This document shows, in pieces, positions 8,950-18,594 of a stretch of DNA of 64,000 nt. A program made the position numbers and the translations under genes. This DNA comes from Microthrixaceae bacterium (GTDB taxonomy: Bacteria > Actinomycetota > Acidimicrobiia > Acidimicrobiales > Poriferisodalaceae): contig WTFX01000027.1 of the NCBI GenBank assembly GCA_011523825.1, positions 202,674-266,673 of the forward strand, read 5' to 3'. Under the pieces are notes generated by a model. It ran no database searches and was not told where the DNA came from. It was given only the letters and a program-made list of their open reading frames with translations. Position 1 is the stretch's first letter. Each line of letters opens with the position of its first letter.

Positions 8950-9432
8950 TCAGAGCTTCCCCAGCATGGACGAACAGCTCGAGACGTCGACGCCGCCGCC
9001 TTCCTCAACCTCAAGCGCGGTCACCGTGCCGTTCTCGATCACCGCGGCATACCGGCGCGATCTCATGCCCAGGCCGAATCCCGAGCCGTCCATGACCAAG
9101 CCCATGGCCTCGGCAAAGTCGCCGTTGCCGTCCGCGGCCATCTCGATGCCCTCTGCACCCTGAGTCTGCGCCCACGCGCCCATGGTCCACGCATCGTTCA
9201 CCGAGACGCAAACGATCTTGTCGACGCCCTTGCCGGCAAGCTCGGACGCACCTTCGATGTACCCCGGGAGGTGCACATTGCTGCAGCCCGGGGTGAATGC
9301 TCCCGGCACTCCGAACAGCACCACCTTGCCACTGCCCAGCATCTCGCCCGACTGCACGGGCGCAGGCATGCCGCCCTCGTCCAGTACTCGCAGTGTCACA
9401 TCGGGAATCTGGTCGCCGACCTCAATCGCCAT
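8950..9432 (-). CDS. Peroxiredoxin, Prx5/redoxin type
   Basis: 160-residue thiol peroxidase reducing H2O2 and organic hydroperoxides. ATG at 9432. The active-site motif is GVPGAFTPGCS with peroxidatic Cys50; the later pattern VSVNDAWTMGAWA matches the Prx5 subfamily (VNDPFVM-type motif). A C-terminal SSCSS could supply a second thiol. Reduction is probably by thioredoxin, mycoredoxin or glutaredoxin encoded elsewhere. A longer frame upstream overlaps thrH and is not conserved-looking. It lies 90 bp from the ROK gene and about 75 bp from thrH, all on the same strand. Confidence 0.92.
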   Translation of the reverse strand: MAIEVGDQIPDVTLRVLDEGGMPAPVQSGEMLGSGKVVLFGVPGAFTPGCSNVHLPGYIEGASELAGKGVDKIVCVSVNDAWTMGAWAQTQGAEGIEMAADGNGDFAEAMGLVMDGSGFGLGMRSRRYAAVIENGTVTALEVEEGGGVDVSSCSSMLGKL

Positions 9433-9506
9433 TGCTTCGCTCCGTCCCTGCTCGTCGTATGGGGAACATGTCGCTCGCAGCGTATCCGGCGTCCCAGCCC
9501 TGAGGC

Positions 9507-10139
9507 TCAGCGAGTGATCGGCACCTGCACGCTCTCGATCCAGTGCAACAGTTCGCTGTAGGTGGACGCCGACGGCAGGTCCGGATTGGCGTCGGCCACC
9601 GCCTGAGGACATCGGAACAGGGTCGCCGCGTCAGCCGCCCTCAGCATCGTGAGATCGTTGTAGGAGTCGCCGACAGCGGTCACGTGGTAGTTCAGCGCGC
9701 GGTATGCCTCGACGGCACGCCGCTTGGCATCGTCCACGCGCCGTCTCCATCCCGCCAAGCGTCCGCCGTCCACGTCAAGACGGTGGCAGAGCAAATGGGG
9801 ATAGCCCATCAGATCCAGGAAGTGATCGTCGAATTGCTCGAACGTGTCCGACAGCAGCACCACGACCCAGCGCTGCCGGAGCTCGTCGAGAAATTCCCGT
9901 GCGCCCTCGAGCAGGGGCAGCTCAGCGATCACGGCGCGGATCTGCTCGAGCGACACGCCGTGGGTGTTGAGCACGTCGATCCGGTATCGCATCAGCGCGT
10001 CGTAGTCCGGCTCGTCCCGAGTCGTGCGCCGCAGCTCGTCAATATCAGTGCGCTCAGCCACCGCTATCCAGATCTCCGGCGTCAGGACGCCTTCCATGTC
10101 GAGCGCGATCACCCTCTGCACGAGCGCCGATTCTGTCAC
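9507..10139 (-). CDS. thrH: HAD phosphatase ThrH (phosphoserine phosphatase/homoserine phosphotransferase)
   Basis: 210 residues from GTG at 10139. HAD motif I is LDMEGVLTPEIW, with Glu in place of the usual second Asp, which is the distinguishing feature of ThrH over SerB. TTRDEPDYDALM, LSDTFEQFDDHF (motif II), LLCHRLDVD and VGDSYNDLTML (motifs III/IV) match the Pseudomonas ThrH sequence closely in order and spacing. The enzyme dephosphorylates phosphoserine and can transfer the phosphate to homoserine, linking serine and threonine synthesis. It is transcribed divergently from the VOC-acyl-CoA dehydrogenase pair. Confidence 0.9.
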   Translation of the reverse strand: MTESALVQRVIALDMEGVLTPEIWIAVAERTDIDELRRTTRDEPDYDALMRYRIDVLNTHGVSLEQIRAVIAELPLLEGAREFLDELRQRWVVVLLSDTFEQFDDHFLDLMGYPHLLCHRLDVDGGRLAGWRRRVDDAKRRAVEAYRALNYHVTAVGDSYNDLTMLRAADAATLFRCPQAVADANPDLPSASTYSELLHWIESVQVPITR

Positions 10140-10265
10140 GCACACCGCCACCACCTGGGAGCATGCCGAGACAGTCCCGATACTGTTGAGGCTGAGCGGT
10201 CGTCTTCGTCGCCGACGGCCGAACCAGAGAGGTTCTCCTAGAGGGATGAGCCCAGAGGAGTTGTC

Positions 10266-10823
10266 ATGGCATCACAAGCCGACGTTCCGCAGGTTCGACT
10301 GCCTTCCAAGATGGCTCATTGCGTGTTCCGCACCGATGACATCGCGGCAGTGCGCGACTGGTGGTGCACGGTGCTGGGTGCGCAGGTCGTCCACGAGAAC
10401 GAGTTCATCTGCTTCATCTCCTACGACGACGAGCACCACCGCATGGCCTTCGTCAATCGCGGCCAGCCGGGCCGCTACGAGTCGCGCAACGGCACTCTGG
10501 AGCACATCGCTTACACGATGGGCAGCTTCGGCGATCTCATGGACCACTACGAGCGGCTGCGGGCCAAGGGCATCCTGCCGGTGCGCACTATCAACCACGG
10601 ACCGACTACCTCGATGTACTACTCCGATCCCGATGGCAATGGCGTGGAGTTCCAAGTCGAGAACTTCCCCACGATGGCCGAGTGCATCGAGTTCATGAAC
10701 GGGCCAGTCTTCGCGGAGAACCCCATCGGGGTGCTGTTCGACGCAGATGTGCTGCTCGAGCGATTCCGCCGCGGCGATCCGCTCGCTGAGCTGGTGCAGC
10801 AGGGTTCTGCACCTGCCGCTTGA
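10266..10823 (+). CDS. VOC-family (glyoxalase/extradiol dioxygenase-like) protein
   Basis: 185 residues, ATG at 10266 with GAGGAG about 6 bp upstream. Two beta-alpha-beta-beta-beta modules are suggested by LPSKMAHCVFRTDDIAAVRD and LEHIAYTMGSFGDLMDHY. Candidate metal ligands are His18, His in LEHIAY and Glu in GNGVEFQ, the canonical type I extradiol dioxygenase/glyoxalase positions. It could be a ring-cleaving dioxygenase or an isomerase. The next gene, an acyl-CoA dehydrogenase, begins 19 bp after its stop, so the two likely act in one catabolic route. Substrate unknown. Confidence 0.82.
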   Translation: MASQADVPQVRLPSKMAHCVFRTDDIAAVRDWWCTVLGAQVVHENEFICFISYDDEHHRMAFVNRGQPGRYESRNGTLEHIAYTMGSFGDLMDHYERLRAKGILPVRTINHGPTTSMYYSDPDGNGVEFQVENFPTMAECIEFMNGPVFAENPIGVLFDADVLLERFRRGDPLAELVQQGSAPAA

Positions 10824-10842
10824 CACCCTTCGAAGGCATCTG

Positions 10843-12006
10843 GTGAGCACGATGGTCCATCGCAACATCTACATGACCGACGAGTTGCAGGCGATCTATG
10901 AACAGACCGCCGCATTCGTCGCGAATGAGGTCACCCCCGTGGGCGACGTCTGGGAAGAAACCGGCCAGGTGCCGCGCGAAATCTACAAGCGCATGGGCGA
11001 GCTGGGCATGTTCTCGCTGCGTGTACCCGAGGAATGGGGCGGGCTAGGACTCGGCCCACTCGCTTCCGCTGCATTCGCGGAGGCGCTCGGAACTTCCACC
11101 TACGCAGGCTTCGAGGCGAACATCTTGGTCCACACCGACATGGCGCTGCCTCACCTGCTCAATGCCGGGTCCGACGCGCAGCTCGAGCGCTGGCTGCCGT
11201 CGATCCAATCCGGCGACACGATGATGTGCATCGGCGTGACAGAACCCGATGCCGGTTCCGATGTGGCTGGATTGCGCACCACCGCAGTACGCGACGGCGA
11301 CGGATGGCGTCTCAATGGGGCCAAGACGTTCATCACCGGTGCCGTGTACGGCGATGTGATCGCGCTCGCAGCGCGAACGAATCCCGACGACCGCTACGGA
11401 ATCTCCATGTTCTTGGTCCCGACCAGCGCGGACGGGTTCGAGGTCTCGCGCAAGCTCGACAAGCACGGCTGGCGCTGCTCGGATACTGCGGAGCTGGTGC
11501 TGACCGATGTATGGCTGGGCGACGATCACCTGCTCGGCGAGGTGCACCGTGGCTTCTACGCCGCCATGGAGAACTTCCAGAACGAGCGCATGGTGATCGT
11601 GGGGATGGGCATCGGCGCCGCTCAGGTAGCCATCGACTTGACCAACGCCTATACCCAGCAGCGCAAGGCGTTCGAGGGAACGCTGTACGACCTGGGCGCG
11701 ATCCGCCAGCGCATGGCCATGAACCAGGCCAAGGTCGACGCCGCGCGGGCGGCGATGTACCACGCTGCGTGGCTCAAGGAACAGGGCATCGACGCCATCA
11801 AGGAGATGTCGGGCGTCAAGGCCTTCGGCGCCGAGGTGGTGAACCAGGTCATGTATGACTGCATGCAGTTCCACGGTGGCATCGGCTACATGCGCGAGTC
11901 GACCATCGAGCGGATGTACCGCGATGCGCGCATCCTGCCGATCGGCGGTGGCGCCACCGAAGTCATGCTCGAAGAGGTCGCCAAGCGCAGCTACGTCGAC
12001 ATCTGA
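10843..12006 (+). CDS. Acyl-CoA dehydrogenase (long-chain/isovaleryl-type active site)
   Basis: 387-residue FAD enzyme introducing an alpha-beta double bond into an acyl-CoA. GTG at 10843 has GAAGG six bases upstream; ATG at 10852 is an alternative. FAD and substrate motifs are CIGVTEPDAGSD and WRLNGAKTFITGA. The usual C-terminal catalytic Glu position reads ILPIGGGATEVM without Glu; instead the helix-G Glu in NFQNERMVI fits the base used by long-chain and isovaleryl-CoA dehydrogenases. It probably forms an operon with the upstream VOC gene. Confidence 0.92.
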   Translation: MSTMVHRNIYMTDELQAIYEQTAAFVANEVTPVGDVWEETGQVPREIYKRMGELGMFSLRVPEEWGGLGLGPLASAAFAEALGTSTYAGFEANILVHTDMALPHLLNAGSDAQLERWLPSIQSGDTMMCIGVTEPDAGSDVAGLRTTAVRDGDGWRLNGAKTFITGAVYGDVIALAARTNPDDRYGISMFLVPTSADGFEVSRKLDKHGWRCSDTAELVLTDVWLGDDHLLGEVHRGFYAAMENFQNERMVIVGMGIGAAQVAIDLTNAYTQQRKAFEGTLYDLGAIRQRMAMNQAKVDAARAAMYHAAWLKEQGIDAIKEMSGVKAFGAEVVNQVMYDCMQFHGGIGYMRESTIERMYRDARILPIGGGATEVMLEEVAKRSYVDI

Positions 12007-12039
12007 GACGGCCCGAGGGCTGCGCTCCAATGACGTTGG

Positions 12040-13569
12040 CTATGGGGATGCTGACGAGCGCGATTCGAGCCAGTCTCGTACGGCGCCCGCGAAGCGGGCG
12101 GCGGGCGCCCCGTCGAAGGCTCGGTGGTCCCACGTCAGCGAGAGTGTGAGCGTCGGGCGTGCAGCCGGAACGTCCGCTGACCAATAGGTCTCGTTGCGGA
12201 TACGGCCCACACCCAGAATCGCCGTGTTGGGCGGGTTGACGACCGGGGTGAAGGCGTCCACCCCGAACATGCCCAACGCCGTCACCGCGAACGTAGCGCC
12301 CTGGTAGTCGTCGTAGCCCAGTGTTCCGTCGCGGGCACCGGCGGCGAGCCGGGTTGTCTCCGCTGCGATCTCATCGAGGCTGAGTCTGTCGGCGTGGCGG
12401 ACAACCGGGACGAGCAACCCGTCGTCGAGCGCGACCGCAAGCCCGACGTGAATGTCACCCAGCAGCGCAACCGCGTCGTCGGTGACCTGTGAATTCACCC
12501 GCGGGTGCTTGCCGAGCGCGGCAGCCGCCGCAGAGATCACGAAATCGGTATAGCCGGGCACCACCGCCGCGGCAGCCTCTGGATCTTCATCAGGGTGGCC
12601 GGCGTCGTCGCCTCGAGCGGCTTCGACGAGTGCAGCCCGTTCCGCCACCACGGCGCTCATGTCGACATCCATCGTGAGCGTGAGCTGGGCCATTGAACGC
12701 AGCGAAGCGCTCATGCGCTCCGCGATCACGCCCCGCATCCCCCGCAGCGGAATCTGTTCAATCGGGGTCTGCGACAGCGGCGGCGCCGAGGTCTCCACCG
12801 CCGGGGCAGATGCCGTCCCCGCGGTCTGCCGGGGAGGATCGGGTGAAGCCGATGAGGAACTCAAGTTGGCCAGCAGCTTCCTGACGTAGGCGGCCACGTC
12901 CGCGCGCGAGATTCTTCCGTCGGCGGCGCTGGCCGGTACGGCGCGAAGGTCGGCACCGAGCACGTCGGCGAGCTGTCGAGCTGCGAGGGTTGCCGGGGGC
13001 TGCACCGAAGCACCTGGCTCGGGTGCCGTTGAACCGGTGATGTCAGCCGGCTCGGCCACCGGTGCTGCCGGCGCTGCCGCCTGAGCCTCGCTCGCTGCTC
13101 GAACATCGCGCTCGGTGATGCGGCCTTTGGGCCCGCTCCCGGCCACGGCCGCCAGCTCCATGCCCAGTTCACGCGCCAGCCGCTTGGCTGCGGGCGACGC
13201 CAGGATGCGCTCGCCGGGTGCGCGCACCGGCGAGGCGGGAACCAGCTGCGGGGAAGATGGAGATGCCGGGACCGCCGCCGCTTGCGCCTGCGGCGCTGCG
13301 GTCGGAGCGTCGGCCGTTGCCGGGGGTTCCTCGCCGGCTACCAGGAACCAACCGATCCGCACACCGCAGGGGTATTCCACGCCGATCTCGCCGGTCTGAG
13401 CAAGGACACCGCTGCCCGAGGCCTCGATCTCTGTCTCGACCTTGTCGGTCTCGACCAGCAGCACTGCCTGCCCAGCGGCAACCTCGGCACCGTCGGGCAC
13501 CAGCCAGCGCAGGATCGTCCCCGACTCCATCGTCAGGCCCAGCTTCGGCATTGCAAATTCGGTGGCCAT
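12040..13569 (-). CDS. Dihydrolipoamide acyltransferase (E2) of a 2-oxoacid/acetoin dehydrogenase complex
   Basis: 509 residues from ATG at 13569. One N-terminal lipoyl domain with the lipoylated Lys43 in ETDKVETE; then Ala/Pro linkers and two peripheral subunit-binding domains (about 122-158 and 192-228), where most E2s of this type have one; then the catalytic domain with DHRAFDGA near the C-terminus containing the active-site His. It transfers the acyl group from lipoamide to CoA. It is the last gene of the E1alpha-E1beta-AcoX-E2 operon. No E3 is encoded in this window, so a shared dihydrolipoamide dehydrogenase is presumed. Confidence 0.93.
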   Translation of the reverse strand: MATEFAMPKLGLTMESGTILRWLVPDGAEVAAGQAVLLVETDKVETEIEASGSGVLAQTGEIGVEYPCGVRIGWFLVAGEEPPATADAPTAAPQAQAAAVPASPSSPQLVPASPVRAPGERILASPAAKRLARELGMELAAVAGSGPKGRITERDVRAASEAQAAAPAAPVAEPADITGSTAPEPGASVQPPATLAARQLADVLGADLRAVPASAADGRISRADVAAYVRKLLANLSSSSASPDPPRQTAGTASAPAVETSAPPLSQTPIEQIPLRGMRGVIAERMSASLRSMAQLTLTMDVDMSAVVAERAALVEAARGDDAGHPDEDPEAAAAVVPGYTDFVISAAAAALGKHPRVNSQVTDDAVALLGDIHVGLAVALDDGLLVPVVRHADRLSLDEIAAETTRLAAGARDGTLGYDDYQGATFAVTALGMFGVDAFTPVVNPPNTAILGVGRIRNETYWSADVPAARPTLTLSLTWDHRAFDGAPAARFAGAVRDWLESRSSASP

Positions 13570-13582
13570 GGCGTCCCTTTGC

Positions 13583-14623
13583 TCAGCGACCCGCTGCTGC
13601 AGAGCCGAAGGGGTAGCGCCGCCGCTGAGCCGCCGCAACCGCAGCGCCCGGGTCGATCACGTGGGGACCGTCTGGATTGACAGTGACATGCGCCCGTTCC
13701 CCTCTGCCCAGCACGATCTCGCGTTCCCCGTCCAGCGTCAGCACGCCGGGACCCGCCAGCGTGACCGGCTGACCGAAATGCAGCTGCTCGCAGTGTGCGA
13801 TGTCGATGTCTGCATAGCTGCCGGGCATGACGGCCGCTCGGATGGCTCTGGAGCCCTGCGAGCCCCGTGCATTGCGCAACCCGCAACCCAAGCCGACGTG
13901 GACGCCGCCGGCTTCGCGCCGTCCCACGGGCGCGACGGCCGCAGCAATGGCCGAGAGCCCCACCGAATCCGGCTCGGCGATGGCTGCCACGATCTCGCTC
14001 ACCGACCCCAGGTCCCAGATGGCGCGTGCTCCCACGAACGCGCTCCGCACCAGGCACACGTCCACAAGCGCCACCTCCGAGCGCTGAGTCCTCTCCGTCG
14101 TGACGTCGATGATCTTCGCCTGCGAGGTCACCTCGGTCGCATCGGCACGGCCGCTCGCCACTGCTCCCGCGGCGAAGCCGGCGACAGTGGCCTCGGCTTG
14201 GAACGGGAAGACGTTGTTGGTGCCGACGGCCAGCGGCACCAGCGGGACGGCGCGCCAGCCCGTTGCAACATCACGCTGAGTGCCGTCGCCACCGAGCGCA
14301 ATGATCGCACCGACGCCCGCATCACGAAACTGTGCGGCTGCCAACTGGGAGTCGCGGCCGGTGTGCCAGCCATGGGGTTCGGCAACTTCCACCGTGCCCG
14401 GCACCTCCAGACCTGCCGACGCGCGTTCTCCCAGGCGCGCCCGGTCGCCGCTGATCAGCACGCGGTCGGCGCCGCCCTCGATCGCGCCCACCACGGCGCG
14501 CCGTATGGCACCGATCTTGACGGCGTCCGAGACCGGGGTGGCCCCCGAGGTCAGCCGCCTGACGTCCTTGCCGGCCAGCGGGTTGGCGACGATTCCGACT
14601 GCCGGACCGACGGCCTCGCTCAC
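13583..14623 (-). CDS. acoX: AcoX-like ATP-NAD-kinase-fold protein
   Basis: 346 residues from GTG at 14623, overlapping the E1beta stop as GTGA. The fold motif GIVANPLAGKDVRRL at the N-terminus and ALGGDGTQRDV (the GGDG nucleotide motif) place it in the NAD-kinase/diacylglycerol-kinase superfamily. In acetoin dehydrogenase operons this protein is called AcoX; its precise reaction is not well established. Its position between E1beta and E2 supports that assignment rather than a housekeeping NAD kinase. The C-terminal half has a beta-rich region with LTLDGEREIVLGRGE. Confidence 0.85.
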   Translation of the reverse strand: MSEAVGPAVGIVANPLAGKDVRRLTSGATPVSDAVKIGAIRRAVVGAIEGGADRVLISGDRARLGERASAGLEVPGTVEVAEPHGWHTGRDSQLAAAQFRDAGVGAIIALGGDGTQRDVATGWRAVPLVPLAVGTNNVFPFQAEATVAGFAAGAVASGRADATEVTSQAKIIDVTTERTQRSEVALVDVCLVRSAFVGARAIWDLGSVSEIVAAIAEPDSVGLSAIAAAVAPVGRREAGGVHVGLGCGLRNARGSQGSRAIRAAVMPGSYADIDIAHCEQLHFGQPVTLAGPGVLTLDGEREIVLGRGERAHVTVNPDGPHVIDPGAAVAAAQRRRYPFGSAAAGR

Positions 14624-15621
14624 GCGGCCGCGAGCGCTCGGATTCGCTCGCCGATCATCTCGGCGTTGGGCACCCATTCGGACTCGAGCACAGGGCTGAA
14701 CGGCACCGGGCTGAACGGTGCGCCGATGCGCTCGATCGGGGCGTCCAGGTAGTCGAAGGCCTCCTCCGCGATCTGCGACGCTATCTCGCCGCCGAGGCCG
14801 CCGAACCGGACGGCCTCGTGCACCACGGCGACCCGGCTGGTCCGCTGTGCCGACTGAACCACGGTGTCCATGTCCAGCGGCTGCAGGGTGCGCAGATCGA
14901 TCACCTCGCACTCGATGCCCTCTGCCGCCACCGCATCCGCAGCGGACATCGCCTCGTGCACCATCCGGCCGTAGGTCACCACCGTGACGTCGTCGCCGGA
15001 CCGCACGGTGCTGGCCGTTCCCAAGGGGACCTCGTACAGATCCTCGGGAACATCGCCCTTGAGGCCCAGCAGGCGCTTGTGCTTCACGAACACCGTCGGG
15101 TTGTCGTCACGAATGCATGAGATGAGCAGGCCTTTGGCATCGTATGGATTCGATGGCATGACCACTTTCAGCCCTGGGATGTGGCACAGCATCGCCTCAA
15201 GGCTCTGGCTGTGCTGGGCCGCTGCTGACAGCCCGGCCCCGGCGCTCGTGGTGATCGTCATCGGCAGCGTGGCCTTGCCGCCGAACATGTACTTCAGCTT
15301 TGCCGCCTGGTTCACGATCTGGTCCATGGCCACGAGCATGAAATCCATGAACATCACGTCGACGACGGGACGCAGGCCGCTCACTGCCGCCCCGGTACCC
15401 AGACCCACGATGGCCTGCTCGCTGATCGGCGTGTCCACCACCCGCATGTCGCCGAAGCGGTCGTTCAGCCCGCGGAACGAGCCGAAGACTCCCCCGGCCC
15501 GGCCCACATCCTCGCCGGCCACGAACACGTCCGGATCGGCCTCCATCATCTGGGCCAGCCCTTCCGTGAAGGCAGCTCCGTAGGCGATGCGGCGCCCCTC
15601 GGTGTCGGTTGAGGGTGTCAT
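14620..15621 (-). CDS. acoB: 2-oxoacid/acetoin dehydrogenase E1 component, beta subunit
   Basis: 333 residues from ATG at 15621, overlapping the E1alpha stop (ATGA). Transketolase central and C-terminal domains: GEDVGRAGGVFG, RVVDTPISEQAIVG, FMDFM and VIDLRTLQPLD are standard E1beta motifs. It pairs with E1alpha to form the thiamine-diphosphate site and decarboxylate or cleave the substrate. A small local duplication (FSPVPFSPV) lies near the C-terminus. Because AcoX is in the operon, acetoin or a related alpha-hydroxyketone is a better guess than pyruvate, but substrate cannot be read from sequence. Confidence 0.93.
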   Translation of the reverse strand: MTPSTDTEGRRIAYGAAFTEGLAQMMEADPDVFVAGEDVGRAGGVFGSFRGLNDRFGDMRVVDTPISEQAIVGLGTGAAVSGLRPVVDVMFMDFMLVAMDQIVNQAAKLKYMFGGKATLPMTITTSAGAGLSAAAQHSQSLEAMLCHIPGLKVVMPSNPYDAKGLLISCIRDDNPTVFVKHKRLLGLKGDVPEDLYEVPLGTASTVRSGDDVTVVTYGRMVHEAMSAADAVAAEGIECEVIDLRTLQPLDMDTVVQSAQRTSRVAVVHEAVRFGGLGGEIASQIAEEAFDYLDAPIERIGAPFSPVPFSPVLESEWVPNAEMIGERIRALAAA

Positions 15622-16610
15622 GACGTGACTCCTGCGTAAGCGGCTTGGGTATAGACGTCGACCAGCAGACTGTCGGGGTCGGGCAGCGGGCTCTCCTCGG
15701 CGAATGCGATGGCCGCCTCGATGTCGGCTTCGGCCGCGTCGTGAGCTGCCTGGGCGCCAGCCGCGTCCAGCACGCCTGCGGCGGCCAGCCGATCCTCGAA
15801 CAGCTCGATCGGGTCTCGCTGTTTCCACTGTTCGAGCTCGTCGTCGGACCGGTACTTCATGCCGAGGGTCTGCACGCCATGGTGGTTGTAGAAGCGGTAG
15901 GTCTTGGCCTCGATGAACGAGGGTCCTTCGCCCCGGCGAGCCCGGCCCACGGCCTCGTTGGCCGCTTCCCACACCGCGATCACATCCATGCCGTCCACGA
16001 TTGCCCCGGGCATGCCGTACCCGGCCGCACGATCCACCACATCGGTGATGGCCATCGTGCGATCGCGGGGCGTGAACTCGCCGTACTCGTTGTTCTCGCA
16101 TACGAACAGCACCGGCAGCGACAGCGCGGCTGCCATGTTCGCGGCTTCATGGAAAGCGCCGATGTTCGAGGCGCCGTCGCCGAAGAACACCACCGAGACC
16201 CGGTCGCTTCCCCGGTACTTGTTCGCGAACCCTGCGCCGACGGCGATCGGCACGCCGCCGCCCACGATGCCGTTCGCGCCGAGCATTCCCAGATCGAGAT
16301 CGCAGATGTGCATGGAGCCGCCCTTGCCCCCGCAGTAGCCAGTGGCCTTGCCCATCAGTTCGGCCATCATCCCGCCGTAGTCGCCTCCCTTGGCCACCAG
16401 GTGCCCGTGTCCCCGGTGGGTCGAGCTGATCTGGTCGTCATCGTCGAGATTGGCGCACACCCCGGCGGCGACGGCCTCCTCCCCGACGTACAGGTGCAGG
16501 AACCCGGGCAGCCGGTTCTGCTCGGCGAGCCGGCCGGCAGCTTCCTCGAAGTGACGGATCCGCACCATGCGCCGGTGCAGATCCAGCAGTACTTCCGGAC
16601 TCGGATCCAT
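15618..16610 (-). CDS. acoA: 2-oxoacid/acetoin dehydrogenase E1 component, alpha subunit
   Basis: 330 residues from ATG at 16610 with a strong GGGAGGGG ribosome-binding site. The thiamine-diphosphate/Mg motif is GDGASNIGAFHEAANMAA; STHRGHGHLVAKG and GGKGGSMH are conserved active-site segments. First gene of a four-gene operon (E1alpha, E1beta, AcoX, E2) with 4-bp start/stop overlaps between the first three. The E1 heterotetramer performs the first, thiamine-dependent step and loads lipoyl-E2. Confidence 0.94.
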   Translation of the reverse strand: MDPSPEVLLDLHRRMVRIRHFEEAAGRLAEQNRLPGFLHLYVGEEAVAAGVCANLDDDDQISSTHRGHGHLVAKGGDYGGMMAELMGKATGYCGGKGGSMHICDLDLGMLGANGIVGGGVPIAVGAGFANKYRGSDRVSVVFFGDGASNIGAFHEAANMAAALSLPVLFVCENNEYGEFTPRDRTMAITDVVDRAAGYGMPGAIVDGMDVIAVWEAANEAVGRARRGEGPSFIEAKTYRFYNHHGVQTLGMKYRSDDELEQWKQRDPIELFEDRLAAAGVLDAAGAQAAHDAAEADIEAAIAFAEESPLPDPDSLLVDVYTQAAYAGVTS

Positions 16611-16644
16611 GCGTGACCCCTCCCTGCCGAGCTCTGGCCCGGCT

Positions 16645-16684
16645 CACACTAGTTCTGGGCCGTCGCGCAGGTCCGCGTAGTGTG
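16645..16684. promoter_or_regulatory. Inverted repeat in the acoA/dehydratase divergent promoter region
   Basis: CACACTA at 16645-16651 and TAGTGTG at 16678-16684 form a perfect 7-bp inverted repeat with a 26-bp spacer, in the 79-bp gap between two divergently transcribed catabolic genes. It could be a regulator half-site pair. No promoter hexamers were assigned with confidence. Confidence 0.25.
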
Positions 16685-16689
16685 GCCCG

Positions 16690-18552
16690 GTGGCTCCCGA
16701 AGCAGATGCATCTCCGACCTCTGAACCCCGTTCGATCCATCCCAGCGGCCCCGACCCCGGCATCGGGCGAGGCGGCCTGCGCTCAGCAGCCTGGTTCGAC
16801 ATCGAGGGCGATCCGCTCATGTCGGCGCTGTACCTGGAGCGCTACGCCAACTACGGGCTGACACGCGAAGAGCTCCAGTCGGGCAAACCGATCATCGGCA
16901 TCGCCCAGACCGGCTCAGATCTGTCGCCGTGCAACCGGCATCATCTCGAGCTGGCGAAGCGGGTGCGCGAGGGCATCCGTGAGGCGGGAGGCATCGCGTT
17001 CGAGTTCGGCGTGCATCCCATCCAGGAGACGGGCAAGCGGCCCACGGCTGCGCTCGACCGCAACCTCGCCTATCTGGGCCTCGTCGAGGTGCTGCAGGGA
17101 TACCCCCTCGACGGTGTCGTGCTCACGATCGGCTGCGACAAGACCACGCCCGCGTGCCTGATGGCAGCCGCCACCGTCAACCTGCCGGCCATCGCGCTGT
17201 CGGTCGGGCCGATGCTGAACGGCTGGCACGAGGGCCGCCGCACCGGCTCGGGAACCGTCGTGTGGAAGGCCCGCGAGCTGTACGCAGCCGGCGAGATCGA
17301 CGATGCGGGGTTCATCGACTTGGTCGCCTCCTCGGCCCCGTCGGTTGGCTACTGCTCCACGATGGGCACCGCCACCACGATGAACTCGCTGGCCGAAGCG
17401 CTGGGCATGCAGCTGCCAGGGTCCGCTGCGATACCCGCCCCGTATCGGGAACGTGCGCAGATGGCCTACCGGACTGGTCTGCGCATCGTGGAGATGGTGC
17501 GGGAGGACGTGCGGCCGTCGGACATCATGACCCGCGAGGCGTTCGAAAACTCCATCGTGGTGAACTCGGCGATCGGCGGGTCCACCAACGCGCCGATCCA
17601 CTTGAATGCCATCGCCGCTCACCTCGGCGTGCCGCTCAACAACGACGACTGGCAGAAGCACGGCTACGCGGTGCCGCTGCTGGTGAACCTGATGCCGGCC
17701 GGGGAATACCTCGGCGAGGACTACCACCACGCAGGCGGTGTGCCCGCCGTGGTCGGCGAGCTGATGCGAGCCGGATTGCTGCCGCACCCCGAGGCGCTGA
17801 CCGCCAACGGTCGCAGCATCGGCGAGAACTGTGCCCATGCCGAGATCATGGACACGGACGTGATCCGCGCAGTCGGCGAACCGCTCCTGGCCGATGCGGG
17901 TTTCATCAACTTGTCGGGCAATCTCTTCGACAGCGCCATCATGAAGACCAGCGTCATCTCCGACGAGTTCCGCCAGCGCTACCTGTCCAACCCCGACGAT
18001 CCTGATGCCTTCGAAGGCCGCGCCATCGTCTTCGACGGACCGGAGGACTACCGGGCCAACATCGACAACCCCGAACTCGGCATCGACGAGCACTGCATGC
18101 TGTTCGTGCGCGGGACGGGCCCAGTGGGGTACCCCGGCGGCGCCGAGGTGGTCAACATGCAGCCTCCGGCAGCGCTGCTGGTGCGGGGCGTCCACTCGCT
18201 GCCCTGCATCGGCGACGGTCGTCAGTCCGGCACGTCGGGCTCGCCGTCGATCCTGAACGCAGCCCCCGAGGCAGCCGTGGGCGGCGGCTTGGCGCTGCTG
18301 CGCACCGGCGACCGTGTCCGCATCGACCTGCGGCGCGGCAGCGCCGACATGCTGGTGGACGACGCCGAGCTGGCACGGCGCCGCACCGAGCTGGACGACG
18401 CCGGTGGCTACCCGGTGCCGCCGTCGCACACCCCGTGGCAGGAGATCCAACGCTCGATGGTCACGCAGTTCGACGAGGGCATGGTGCTGCGCCCTGCGGT
18501 CAAGTACCGGGACACTGCTCGCACTCACGGCACTCCGCGCCACAACCACTAG
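16690..18552 (+). CDS. IlvD/Edd-family pentonate dehydratase (D-xylonate/L-arabonate type)
   Basis: 620 residues from GTG at 16690; the first about 30 residues are family-variable, so the exact start is uncertain. Fe-S cysteines lie in [16 protein letters not shown] and GYCSTMGT. The run [30 protein letters not shown], the [17 protein letters not shown] segment and the C-terminal PRHNH match, from memory, the Caulobacter xylonate dehydratase XylD and L-arabonate dehydratases better than branched-chain-amino-acid IlvD. It removes water from an aldonic acid to give a 2-keto-3-deoxy acid. No other pentose-pathway genes are adjacent. Confidence 0.87.
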   Translation: MAPEADASPTSEPRSIHPSGPDPGIGRGGLRSAAWFDIEGDPLMSALYLERYANYGLTREELQSGKPIIGIAQTGSDLSPCNRHHLELAKRVREGIREAGGIAFEFGVHPIQETGKRPTAALDRNLAYLGLVEVLQGYPLDGVVLTIGCDKTTPACLMAAATVNLPAIALSVGPMLNGWHEGRRTGSGTVVWKARELYAAGEIDDAGFIDLVASSAPSVGYCSTMGTATTMNSLAEALGMQLPGSAAIPAPYRERAQMAYRTGLRIVEMVREDVRPSDIMTREAFENSIVVNSAIGGSTNAPIHLNAIAAHLGVPLNNDDWQKHGYAVPLLVNLMPAGEYLGEDYHHAGGVPAVVGELMRAGLLPHPEALTANGRSIGENCAHAEIMDTDVIRAVGEPLLADAGFINLSGNLFDSAIMKTSVISDEFRQRYLSNPDDPDAFEGRAIVFDGPEDYRANIDNPELGIDEHCMLFVRGTGPVGYPGGAEVVNMQPPAALLVRGVHSLPCIGDGRQSGTSGSPSILNAAPEAAVGGGLALLRTGDRVRIDLRRGSADMLVDDAELARRRTELDDAGGYPVPPSHTPWQEIQRSMVTQFDEGMVLRPAVKYRDTARTHGTPRHNH

Positions 18553-18594
18553 CGGCCGGTTGATGACACTCGGCGTGCCAGGAATGTCCCAGCG

